Below the pieces are notes generated by a model, which made no database searches, was not told where the DNA came from, and worked only from the letters and a program-made list of their open reading frames with translations. Positions 37,536 to 45,376 of a DNA stretch of 64,000 nt are shown here, piece after piece. Each line of letters starts with the position of its first letter. The stretch's first letter is position 1. Where the stretch lies: NCBI RefSeq assembly GCF_007990225.1, contig NZ_BJWF01000006.1, forward strand, positions 23,771 to 87,770, written 5' to 3'. The DNA comes from Enterococcus villorum (GTDB lineage Bacteria > Bacillota > Bacilli > Lactobacillales > Enterococcaceae). A program made the position numbers and the translations under genes.

Positions 37536-37868
37536 GTTTTTGTAACCTACTTGAGGGTGTGACAATAGAGTATACCCAAATGTCCTCTATTAAATAAAAA
37601 ATAAAGCCGACCCTACTGGCATAGGGTCGGCTTTCGTGTTGTAATAAACCAAATTATCACATTTCGTGCTTAAAGTGTAGCATCCTTACTGCAAACTTGC
37701 AAATTTTCGTGTACAGTCTTATTGCTTCTATTTCTCTTCAGTTATGAAATAAAGTTTTGTGTGTAGTAGACAGTGTCACATCACTCAAGTTTATTGCTGA
37801 ACGTTAGAATGTTTCCAGGACGTCTATTTATCGTTATCATTATCTGAATAAGATGATGGATAATAAAT
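37536..37868. other. Gap between sagA and the reverse accessory gene
   Basis: It contains the minus-strand terminator at 37603 and otherwise AT-rich sequence with no gene I can support. Confidence 0.6.
37603..37634 (-). terminator. Terminator for the reverse accessory transcript
   Basis: A perfect 13-base stem, AAAGCCGACCCTA with TAGGGTCGGCTTT, loop CTGGCA. The A-rich flank is on the left, so the T run follows the stem on the minus strand. It lies about 235 bases past the stop of the reverse gene. Confidence 0.8.
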
Positions 37869-38609
37869 CTACCTTTCCAGCGAAAGACCCTTTGTCTTTT
37901 CTTTGGAAAGTCTTTCATTAATCGCTTTATTCATGTCATTCTCGTATGGTTTCACTGCTTCATTAAATCTTCTAGTAGTGCCATTTTCTATAACTTCCTT
38001 AAATCTTTTTGAAGAACTTGGAACAACTTTTTCTAATTTTTTTTGTACCTCCCTTTGCTTTTCTGGAAATAATTCAGAAAGTTTTATACTTAGTTCTTTA
38101 TAAACCCCAGAAGTTTCATGTTCACGTAAGCTTTCTAAAAGTAATTTTTCAAATATTTTTTCTCGTTGTGCAACTTTTTGCTGACCTGATAAGTCAATTT
38201 TTGCTTCCAAAAAAGAGAAACGTTCTCTAGCTTCAAATACAATATTGTGTGCAATTATATCCATAGGGTTACTAACTCCAGAAAATAGATCATGATTTTC
38301 AAGGGAACATTGTCGTCTATCTAAACGAGCTCTTTCAGCTGGCACAAGTTGTTCTGTTTTGAATTTCTTACGTGTATCCACATCTAAATTAAGTCTATCA
38401 ATAATTGTATTTATATAAGTTGGTACAGTTATACTCATTGATGTAAAATAAGTAGTTAATCTATTTAACATAGTAGTTGTAGGTAGATTTGCTGAATCTA
38501 CAATTATTTTATTGAGAATAGCAACAAAAAAATCCAGCAATTCTGATGCATATGTACTTTTATGAGATATTCCATCGTCTTGAAAGGTATTATTTGATTC
38601 TTGATCCAA
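37869..38609 (-). CDS. Hypothetical protein of the accessory islet
   Basis: I do not recognise this protein (246 aa from TTG 38609; an in-frame GTG at 38618 overlaps the SD AAGGAG). It is soluble and highly charged; the C-terminal half is predicted helical (FEKLLLESLREHE, KKLEKVVPSSSKRFKEV). No signal peptide, membrane helix or catalytic motif is seen. Base composition is more AT-rich than the flanking core genes, and it lies with the XRE regulator and secreted-peptide genes between sagA and pepF, so it is probably variable gene content. Confidence 0.75.
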   Translation of the reverse strand: MDQESNNTFQDDGISHKSTYASELLDFFVAILNKIIVDSANLPTTTMLNRLTTYFTSMSITVPTYINTIIDRLNLDVDTRKKFKTEQLVPAERARLDRRQCSLENHDLFSGVSNPMDIIAHNIVFEARERFSFLEAKIDLSGQQKVAQREKIFEKLLLESLREHETSGVYKELSIKLSELFPEKQREVQKKLEKVVPSSSKRFKEVIENGTTRRFNEAVKPYENDMNKAINERLSKEKTKGLSLER

Positions 38610-38815
38610 ATTTATCACTCCTTATTTGCAAAAATATCTTTTAATTAATTATACAAAAAAATAAATTTTTTCTAACTCAATTTTTTCTTAAAAAAAAATC
38701 CAATACATTATTGATAGGTCTGGGGCTAAAAATTCTAATTTGAATTGGAACCATAAAATTGAAAAAAGTATTCAAAAATAAATTATAGTAATTTAAGTAA
38801 TACAAATTACTCCAA

Positions 38816-39250
38816 TTATTTAATTAAAAACAAATTATCTATAGAGAAAAATAAAATGAACAGTACATTTACCAAAGAAATAGTTAAAGCAAAGTAAAAG
38901 AGTGTTTTATAAAATTTCATTGAAAGCTTTGTTTTTTCTTCAATCAAAAAATATAATAGAACAAAACTAGCTAAAGGTGTGATAAATGAAGCAATAGATA
39001 AAAAGAGTAAGAATTTCTTTAAATCTTTATTCGGTCTTTCTAGAGGTAAACAGGTTTCTTCTTTTTCAGTAAATAAAAAAGATAAAGGAACATGATAATA
39101 TTGACTAAGTAATTTCAGATTTTCTATATCAGGTAAAGTGTTCCCATTTTCCCAATTTGAAATAGTTTGACGAGAAACATGAAGCTTTTCAGCTAAGTTT
39201 TCTTGTGTTAAACCATGTTCTTTTCTTAATCTTTTTAATTTTTCTTTCAT
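38816..39250 (-). CDS. XRE-family transcriptional regulator with membrane-embedded C-terminus
   Basis: A 144-aa protein with an N-terminal Cro/C1 helix-turn-helix (about residues 1-60: LTQENLAEKLHVSRQTISNWENG) followed by two or three hydrophobic helices (about 78-105 and 113-142). A DNA-binding domain tethered to the membrane suggests it senses an envelope signal. SD GGAGG precedes it on the minus strand. It is transcribed divergently from the secreted-peptide gene, 120 bases apart from its predicted ATG, so it is the obvious candidate regulator of that gene. Confidence 0.85.
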   Translation of the reverse strand: MKEKLKRLRKEHGLTQENLAEKLHVSRQTISNWENGNTLPDIENLKLLSQYYHVPLSFLFTEKEETCLPLERPNKDLKKFLLFLSIASFITPLASFVLLYFLIEEKTKLSMKFYKTLFYFALTISLVNVLFILFFSIDNLFLIK

Positions 39251-39383
39251 ATCATCATACCTCCAGTTTTATTGATGTAAAGCATATGTAAAAGGATTTA
39301 GACAGACGTTTTTTAAACAATTTGGCATAATAAAATTGTAATTTAAAAAAATAAAAGAAGGAAGGCTATATGAAAAAAATTTT

Positions 39384-39845
39384 TTGTTTTATGGAACATT
39401 AGTGACTACTTTTATGACAATTGGGAGTGCGATCATGCCAATTACAACACTTGCTTCAGAAACTGAACCATTGATTTCTCAAGGCGCTACTTCTGTTACT
39501 AAAAGCGATATTCAGCAACAATTCAATTTGAGTGATGATTTTATGCATTCTATTAATAGAACGATTTCATTTACTCTGACTAAAGAGCAACAAGAAAAAA
39601 TAGACCAACTTTTAAATAAACGTATTTCAGGAAGAATAATTGGCATTGATGATGTTTTAGAATTGATAGTTATTGCTGGAGCAGGATACGCTGCTGGACA
39701 CTGGGCGGCTAGTGAAGCGCATAAACGTTTTGGTTTAAGTGCTCCTAGTTATAAATCCAATCGCTGGTGGTGGAGAGCTGGTATTTCAGCAGTAGCGGGT
39801 ATTCCTGCTGCTATAGGATTTGATGATTATTTCTATGGGATCTAA
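39384..39845 (+). CDS. Putative secreted hydrophobic peptide precursor, N-terminus frameshifted
   Basis: Not a family I recognise. The well-placed start is ATG 39370 (GGAAGG 5 to 10 bases upstream), but after A7T6 (39373-39385) it reaches a stop at once. One extra A or T there would give MKKIFLFYGTLVTTFMTIG continuing into this frame, an ideal signal peptide ending ...TTLAS. As it stands only a TTG at 39384 without SD opens the frame (153 aa). The mature part has a polar stretch and two glycine/alanine-rich hydrophobic segments (IVIAGAGYAAGHWAAS and AGISAVAGIPAAIGF) with a WWW motif, like pore-forming or bacteriocin-type peptides. It has no cysteine. It overlaps a small membrane ORF by 11 bases. 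Confidence 0.7.
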   Translation: MFYGTLVTTFMTIGSAIMPITTLASETEPLISQGATSVTKSDIQQQFNLSDDFMHSINRTISFTLTKEQQEKIDQLLNKRISGRIIGIDDVLELIVIAGAGYAAGHWAASEAHKRFGLSAPSYKSNRWWWRAGISAVAGIPAAIGFDDYFYGI

Positions 39846-39996
39846 GAGAAGTATTAAAAAAAGATTGCGTCTATTTCAAATCATTTTTATATTATTGATG
39901 CTAGTATGTTTGTTTAAAGAGTTATATGTTCTTGCGTTTAGTTTTGGTGTCACCTCTAGTATATTTTACATGTTTCAAAAATCTAAAAATATCTGA
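39835..39996 (+). CDS. Small two-helix membrane protein, candidate immunity protein
   Basis: A 53-aa reading frame starting ATG GGA TCT and ending at TGA 39994-39996. It has a basic N-terminus (MGSKRSIKKRLRLF) followed by two hydrophobic helices (about 13-28 and 32-47). It overlaps the end of the secreted-peptide gene by 11 bases, the tight coupling common for bacteriocin-immunity pairs, and is followed at once by a terminator. No SD stands out beyond the preceding coding sequence, so expression would rely on coupling. The immunity role is inference only. Confidence 0.55.
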   Translation: MGSKRSIKKRLRLFQIIFILLMLVCLFKELYVLAFSFGVTSSIFYMFQKSKNI

Positions 39997-39998
39997 TA

Positions 39999-40046
39999 AA
40001 AAAGAAAACGGAGCAAAAAATCTGATTTTTTGTTCCATTTTCTTTT
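39999..40046 (+). terminator. Terminator of the secreted-peptide unit
   Basis: AAAAAGAAAACGGAGCAAAAAA pairs with TTTTTTGTTCCATTTTCTTTT with few mismatches; the loop is TCTGA. It could also serve the convergent pepF. Confidence 0.8.
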
Positions 40047-40118
40047 GATGTTCTAATGATAAAATGTAGAAAAATACTTCTACTTTTTAGCTTCTTCATC
40101 CACTTACTAGAAAAATTA

Positions 40119-41918
40119 CTAAATAAATTCTTCAGAAAGCTCCATGAACTCTTGTATATCTTCCAAGACCATGTTAATTCCTGCTTGCCAGAAATCTGGT
40201 TTTGTTAGATCGACTCCTAAATGTTTTTGAGCTAACTCTTCGGTTGTCATAGAAGCTGTATCCCTTAATAAGTCAATATATTCTTGCTCAAAACTAGTGC
40301 CTTGTTGGTTTGCGTGAGCATAGATACCAAGGCTAAACAAATAGCCGAAAGTGTAAGGGAAATTATAAAAAGGCACATCATCAATAAAGAAATGTAATTT
40401 TGCTGCCCAGAAATAAGGATGATAGGTAGCCAATGCATCGTGATAGCCTTCTTGCTGTGCCTCAATCATCATTTTAGTTATTTCTTCTTCTGAAACGAGA
40501 CCATTTTGACGAGCAGAGTAGAAACGATTTTCAAAAATAAAGCGAGAATGAATGTTCATAAACATGGCTAGAGCATTTTGAAGTTTTGTATCAAGTAAGT
40601 TAATTTTTTCTTCTTTTGACTTGGCTGCTTTTAATGTCGCATCTGCTACGATTAATTCAGCAAATGTACTGGCAGTTTCAGCAACGTTCATAGCATAATC
40701 ACGATTTAGTGCAGGTAAATCCCACATGACGCTACTATGAAATGCATGACCTAACTCATGAGCTAAAGTAGCCACTTCATTCACCGAATTGCTATAAGTC
40801 ATGAAAATTCTTGATTCTTTGGTTTCTGGAAGCTCTGTACAATAACCACCTGGACGTTTTCCAGGGCGATCCTCTGCTTCGATCCAACTTTTTTCAAATG
40901 CTGATTGTGCAAATGAAGCCATTTTAGGACTAAATTTTTTGAAGTTTTCAATAATAAAGCTAGCAGCTTCATCAAAAGTAAAACTTTTTTCTTTTAGATT
41001 ACCTAAAATAATCGGTGCATCTTGATCTTGCCATGCCATCTTTTCTTTACCGAAGAGATTGGCTTTTCTAGTTAAGTAATCAACAAGCGGTTGTTTATTT
41101 TTCTGAATGGTCGCCCACATGACATCAAGGGTTTCTTTTTTTAAGCGATTGTATTCTAAAGGCTTTTGTAAATAATTGTTCATATTATGAAGTTTGTAAG
41201 TAGACAAACGGAATCCATCTAAGTGATTCAATGTATCAGTCAATAAAGGGGCTTTTTCTTGCCAAGCTTCTTCCCAAGCGATAAACAGTTTTTCGCGAAC
41301 GAGTGGATCAGGATCACCCATCATTTTATTAAAAGCTTGTCCAGCAGAAAGAGAAGATACGTTGCCATCTTCTTCAAATGGAATCGAAATGGTTCCAACG
41401 ATCGTATCATAGTGATTGCTCCAAGCATTGAGTCCATCTAATGAAAGGGTATTAATGATGTTTTCTTCTGATTCAGATAATAGGCGACTACCGTCTCTTC
41501 TGATTTCATTCATTCGAAAAGCAATCGATGAAAATGCGTCATTTTGAAGCACAGCTTGCCAATCATTGTCAGATATTTCTGCAAATTTCTTAGATAAAAC
41601 AGTTTCTGCTGCTTGCCATCTTGGCAACAGTGCGTACAATTTTCCGGATAAGATTTTTGCTTGAGAATCTTTAACATTTGCTGATAATAAAGCTGTAATG
41701 TAGCTATTACATTGAGAAAAACCTTCAGTAATTGTTTCTTGCAATTCGATAAGTGCTGCAAGTTCTTCGTTTGTATTTGTCGAATGATCCCACTGACTAA
41801 CCAATTGGTAATATGAATTGATTTGAGCCTCTAATTGTTTTAAGCGCTCATTTAATGCTGGAGAATCACTACCTCCTGAAAAAATTGAATCGAGATCCCA
41901 ATTTAAAGAATATGTCAT
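40119..41918 (-). CDS. pepF: Oligoendopeptidase F family protein (M3B)
   Basis: A cytoplasmic zinc metallopeptidase of family M3 that cleaves medium-length peptides. The zinc site is HELGHAFHS (HExxH), with the third ligand region after YAMNVAETASTFAE. At 599 aa it is normal for PepF/PepB relatives. ATG 41918 is preceded on the minus strand by GAAAGGAG. Stands alone, convergent with the accessory islet. Confidence 0.94.
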   Translation of the reverse strand: MTYSLNWDLDSIFSGGSDSPALNERLKQLEAQINSYYQLVSQWDHSTNTNEELAALIELQETITEGFSQCNSYITALLSANVKDSQAKILSGKLYALLPRWQAAETVLSKKFAEISDNDWQAVLQNDAFSSIAFRMNEIRRDGSRLLSESEENIINTLSLDGLNAWSNHYDTIVGTISIPFEEDGNVSSLSAGQAFNKMMGDPDPLVREKLFIAWEEAWQEKAPLLTDTLNHLDGFRLSTYKLHNMNNYLQKPLEYNRLKKETLDVMWATIQKNKQPLVDYLTRKANLFGKEKMAWQDQDAPIILGNLKEKSFTFDEAASFIIENFKKFSPKMASFAQSAFEKSWIEAEDRPGKRPGGYCTELPETKESRIFMTYSNSVNEVATLAHELGHAFHSSVMWDLPALNRDYAMNVAETASTFAELIVADATLKAAKSKEEKINLLDTKLQNALAMFMNIHSRFIFENRFYSARQNGLVSEEEITKMMIEAQQEGYHDALATYHPYFWAAKLHFFIDDVPFYNFPYTFGYLFSLGIYAHANQQGTSFEQEYIDLLRDTASMTTEELAQKHLGVDLTKPDFWQAGINMVLEDIQEFMELSEEFI

Positions 41919-42039
41919 GTAAAAACTCCTTTCATTTTATAATACAATTATTAGTATATCATTATTTTCTCATAGAAGTCTCTAGGAAAAATTTGTTGTT
42001 TGGTAAAAAAAGAGCTATTATAAATAGCAGAGGTGACTT

Positions 42040-42546
42040 ATGAATTCAATAAAAAAACAAATGAAAAATGGGAATTTTTATTTAGTTGTGGCCGTACTTA
42101 TCGTGGCTGTTTTATTTTATAGTTCATCACAAACTTATGAACAACAATCCCAAGTTTCAAGGATCGAGGAATGGTTTCCTAATCATCCGTTCAGACAAGC
42201 TTTGAGTAATATTCGTTTTACCTATGGAGATAGCATGGTTAGTATTGATCATTTAGGTTATGGTAAATTCATCGAATTTTTTATCCGTAAAGGTGCTCAT
42301 TTTGGAACATATTTTATTTTGGGAGGGAGCCTATTTTTAGGTGTATTTCCTAAAATGAAAATTTGGTGGTTAACAGGTATTCTAGCATGGCTTTCAGCCA
42401 CTGGTTATGCTGGTTTAGATGAATTTCATCAAATGATAACAGGCGGACGATCACCGATGTTTCAAGATGTCATGCTTGATTCCATGGGAGCATTAACAGC
42501 GATTGTTTTATGTATACTTATCGGATGGATCAAGAGAAAGCTATAA
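42040..42546 (+). CDS. VanZ-like family protein
   Basis: A 168-aa membrane protein with four hydrophobic segments and the VanZ-family signature: GAHFGTYFILGGSL and AGLDEFHQMITGGRSPMFQDV. VanZ itself gives low teicoplanin resistance, but chromosomal homologues are widespread with unknown function, and no van genes are nearby. ATG 42040 follows GAGGTGAC. Confidence 0.88.
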   Translation: MNSIKKQMKNGNFYLVVAVLIVAVLFYSSSQTYEQQSQVSRIEEWFPNHPFRQALSNIRFTYGDSMVSIDHLGYGKFIEFFIRKGAHFGTYFILGGSLFLGVFPKMKIWWLTGILAWLSATGYAGLDEFHQMITGGRSPMFQDVMLDSMGALTAIVLCILIGWIKRKL

Positions 42547-43242
42547 TCTACTATTTCTCACTAGCCATATATCTAATTGTGTGTGTACGAATCGTTGTAA
42601 TGTTTTTTACAAATTGCGGCATCTATCCTACATCTTCTACCGATGGGTGATGGGTGTCGTTTTTGTAGAGATGTTAGGTACTCATAAACTAGCTAAAAAT
42701 ATTTCCGATACTTGATTTCTAATGCACTAACAGATAAAATTTTCGATCGTGAACTATACATGAAAGGAATTGATGTTAGTTATTTCTATGAAGGATATTC
42801 CGAATATACAATTGGTGATTTGTAAACGAAGATGAAATAAATGACGAAACATGAGAATGTATGCGTTTCAACTGCTTCTCCAACTATAAAAGAATAAATG
42901 CAACAATTATTGAACGTAGTGGGATAAAATAAAATTTTTTTCGAAAAAATTTACTGGAGCAAAATGAGATCGTTCTCAATTTAATAAATAAAAAACGCAA
43001 TAAAATAACATCTTTATTTTATATTAACATAAAAATATTCTGAATATTTTAATAATTAAATTCAATGAAATGTTGATTTATAGGCTTTTTTAATTTTCTG
43101 GTTGTAAATGATTAGTGACGGTTTTGACGATATAAAGCTATTTTTTGATTAAAAAAAAACATTTAGTTTATACGTTGGTAAACTATTTGTGAAGAAGATA
43201 AAATTCTTCACAAAAACTAATTATCAAAGGAGTTAAAAGGTT
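42547..43242. other. Gene-poor AT-rich stretch, possible remnant plus protease leader
   Basis: No intact gene is supported in about 700 bases. A short open stretch (about 42700-42824, ending ...YFYEGYSEYTIGDL) lacks a start signal and may be debris. AT-palindromes occur at 42932-42952, and TGAGA/TCTCA at 42965-42978. The last 80 bases hold the protease leader dyads. Confidence 0.5.
43164..43214 (+). promoter_or_regulatory. Two adjacent dyads in front of the subtilase gene
   Basis: TAGTTTA (43164-43170) and TAAACTA (43179-43185) form one dyad. Immediately after, TTTGTGAAGAA (43186-43196) and TTCTTCACAAA (43204-43214) form a perfect 11-base stem, loop GATAAAA. The SD AAAGGAG lies 12-18 bases further on. 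The first looks like an operator, the second like a 5' stabilising hairpin; both roles are inference. Confidence 0.65.
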
Positions 43243-44577
43243 ATGAAAAAATTAGAGGGTAAGGTTGGTTTAGGAATAGCAGTTTTAATGAGTTGTCTTT
43301 TTTTAAGTCAGACAAATGTACATGCGGATGTTACAGCTGAACAAAGACAACTAATTGAAACTCAAGTAGATCAATTGGATGATAAAGAAGAAAGCTTTAT
43401 TCCAGGTGAACTGATAGTAGGACTATCAGGAAATCATCGTATCGATCTAAAAGAAAAATCATCATCCAATTTATTTGGTATTAATGCAAGAGTCGTTGAT
43501 GATTTGACTTTAGGCACAAATGAAAAAGAGCGCCGAAACCATAACCAAGTACTATTAATTCAATTTTCTACAGCATTGGAATTATCCCAAGTGATCAAGC
43601 AGCTACATAAGTTACCAGAGGTAGAATATGCCGAACCCAATTACGTGGTTAGTTCTGATGAAGTAGAACCAGCCACAGTTTCAACGGAACAGACAAATCA
43701 TGTGTTAAAAGCAACGCAAATTATTCCCAACGATCCATATTGGAGTCAAATGTGGGGATTACAAAAAATCGAAATGCCTACTGCATGGAATAAAACTACT
43801 GGCTCTAAAAATGTGAAGGTAGCAGTCATTGATTCTGGTGTTGATTATAAACATGCTGATTTAGCTGCAAACGTTGATGTTAGTCTGGGTTATGATTTTG
43901 TAGATAATGATGCTGATCCACAGGATGGAAAAGGACATGGAACACATGTTGCAGGAACGATTGGAGCAAAAGCAAATAATGGATTAGGTGTACCAGGAAT
44001 TAACTGGAACGTAACAATAGTACCGATTCGCGTCTTAAATAATGAGGGGAAAGGAAGTACTTCGAATATATTAAAAGGTATTAACTGGGCAACAGAAAAA
44101 AAGATCCCCATTGCTAATTATAGTATAAGTGGTGACAAGTATAGTGCATCAAAAGAAACAGCTATTAAAAATTACCCAGGGTTATTTGTTGGATCGGCTG
44201 GGAACAAAGGCGTTAGTTTAGAATCAGATCCATGTTATCCACCTGCTTTAGATATTTCAAATATGATCACTGTAGGAAATTCAGACCAACAAGATCAACG
44301 TTCTTCATCTTCAAGTTACAGCAAAACAAAAGTGGATTTATTTGCTCCGGGTAAAAGCATTTTTAGTACGATCCCTGGTAGTTATGGGACTAAGAGCGGT
44401 ACATCAATGGCAGCTCCACATGTTGCAGGTAGTGCAGCGCTAGCATTGGCTCAAAATCCTAATTTAACGACAAGTCAATTAAAAAATAAAATTTTAAATT
44501 CAGTTGATAAAAAAGCTTCATTATCAGAGTTTTGTCAAACAGGTGGACGTTTAAATACTGCGAAACTTTTAGATTAA
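43243..44577 (+). CDS. Secreted subtilisin-like serine protease (S8)
   Basis: A 444-aa preproprotease. Signal peptide about residues 1-28 (ending VHA-DV), a propeptide (about 30-155, FIPGELIVGLSG) and a subtilase domain with D197 (VIDSGVD), H232 (GHGTHVAG), N321 (SAGN) and S388 (GTSMAAPHVAG). Two cysteines in the catalytic part (C331, C431) could form a disulfide. The mature enzyme begins near residue 160. No wall anchor is present, so it is secreted. I recall no named enterococcal enzyme that fits; sprE of E. faecalis belongs to another family. Monocistronic, with leader dyads and a terminator at 44614. Confidence 0.93.
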   Translation: MKKLEGKVGLGIAVLMSCLFLSQTNVHADVTAEQRQLIETQVDQLDDKEESFIPGELIVGLSGNHRIDLKEKSSSNLFGINARVVDDLTLGTNEKERRNHNQVLLIQFSTALELSQVIKQLHKLPEVEYAEPNYVVSSDEVEPATVSTEQTNHVLKATQIIPNDPYWSQMWGLQKIEMPTAWNKTTGSKNVKVAVIDSGVDYKHADLAANVDVSLGYDFVDNDADPQDGKGHGTHVAGTIGAKANNGLGVPGINWNVTIVPIRVLNNEGKGSTSNILKGINWATEKKIPIANYSISGDKYSASKETAIKNYPGLFVGSAGNKGVSLESDPCYPPALDISNMITVGNSDQQDQRSSSSSYSKTKVDLFAPGKSIFSTIPGSYGTKSGTSMAAPHVAGSAALALAQNPNLTTSQLKNKILNSVDKKASLSEFCQTGGRLNTAKLLD

Positions 44578-44613
44578 TTTAAATACGATAATAGTGTATA
44601 GTACTAGAAAAAT

Positions 44614-44652
44614 GTGGGGCAAACACTCTTGAGAGTTTGCCTCACGCTTTTT
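44614..44652 (+). terminator. Subtilase gene terminator
   Basis: GTGGGGCAAACACTC pairs with GAGAGTTTGCCTCAC, then CTTTTTT. Confidence 0.88.
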
Positions 44653-44759
44653 TATAAATCACCCTAAATTTTTCAAGTCTCTAGCTATTTCTTTCAAATG
44701 CCTAATAATCATATAAGTCACAAAATTTGTATTTATTGTAAGAAATTTGGCAGTAGTGA

Positions 44760-45263
44760 CTAACGTTGTTGACTACTCTTTGATTTGTGAAGGTTTAAAG
44801 ATGTTGATAGAGAACCTTCAGCTGGTTTCATTTGTTTTAGCCTTGTTTGGAGTGAGTTTTGATTTTGTGCATGATTGGATTTTGTTATATGTAATTTCTG
44901 ACTTAACTTGGTATAAGAATCTTCATATGTTTTCAATAATTCTTGTTGTTTAGTTAATTCTTTTGAGGAAGAGTTGAAAAAATAAGACCAATGAGTTTTT
45001 TTACTTTCATTATTCATCAAAGTGCTAACAGTAGATAGCGTATCTAGAATTAATAGAATGAGTGTTTTTTCTGTGACGAGTTTTTGCTGTTTTTCTTGGT
45101 CTTGGATGATCGTTGCCCTTATTTTTGTCTGTTCTTTAAAATCTCTTACTTGGAGAGTAGCTTGATTTAAAGTGATTTTTTCTTCTAAAGTTTCAAGTTG
45201 TTTGTTTGTAAACCGAAGTAGCTGATCATAGTAGGATGCTTTTTGTTGAAATGATTGTTCCAT
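44760..45263 (-). CDS. Hypothetical coiled-coil protein
   Basis: A 167-aa, Gln/Lys/Thr-rich, largely helical protein with no signal peptide or clear membrane helix (a short hydrophobic run LILLILDTLSTVSTL lies near residues 68-82). The N-terminal half (YYDQLLRFTNKQLETLEEK) and the part after SSSKELTKQQE look coiled-coil. GGGAGG precedes ATG 45263. It lies downstream of ldt on the same strand but a strong terminator separates them. I assign no function. Confidence 0.75.
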   Translation of the reverse strand: MEQSFQQKASYYDQLLRFTNKQLETLEEKITLNQATLQVRDFKEQTKIRATIIQDQEKQQKLVTEKTLILLILDTLSTVSTLMNNESKKTHWSYFFNSSSKELTKQQELLKTYEDSYTKLSQKLHITKSNHAQNQNSLQTRLKQMKPAEGSLSTSLNLHKSKSSQQR

Positions 45264-45292
45264 TGGTTTCCTCCCATAAATTTATTTAAAAT

Positions 45293-45348
45293 AAAAAAGC
45301 TAGTCCATTGTAAAGTTTAAAATAAACTTTTTCAATGGACTAGTTTTT
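45293..45348. terminator. Terminator after ldt
   Basis: CTAGTCCATTG and CAATGGACTAG, with an inner AAAGTTTA/TAAACTTT stem, are flanked by A6 on the left and T6 on the right. It can work for the minus-strand ldt. Confidence 0.88.
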
Positions 45349-45376
45349 TAATGATTTACTATTTTAATAGAAAGGT

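Noticed and set aside
39276..39292. TGTAAA-N5-TGTAAA, a full match to the WalR box, between the XRE and secreted-peptide genes
   Set aside because: The motif is degenerate and AT-rich; about one chance match is expected in 64 kb. Not enough to claim WalR control.
42040..42546. Glycopeptide resistance cluster suggested by the VanZ-like gene
   Set aside because: No vanHAX, vanRS or vanY-like genes nearby; the VanZ family is widespread on chromosomes.
42503..42715. 70-aa open frame overlapping the end of the VanZ-like gene
   Set aside because: No SD, overlaps the known gene out of frame, and has no recognisable composition or motif.
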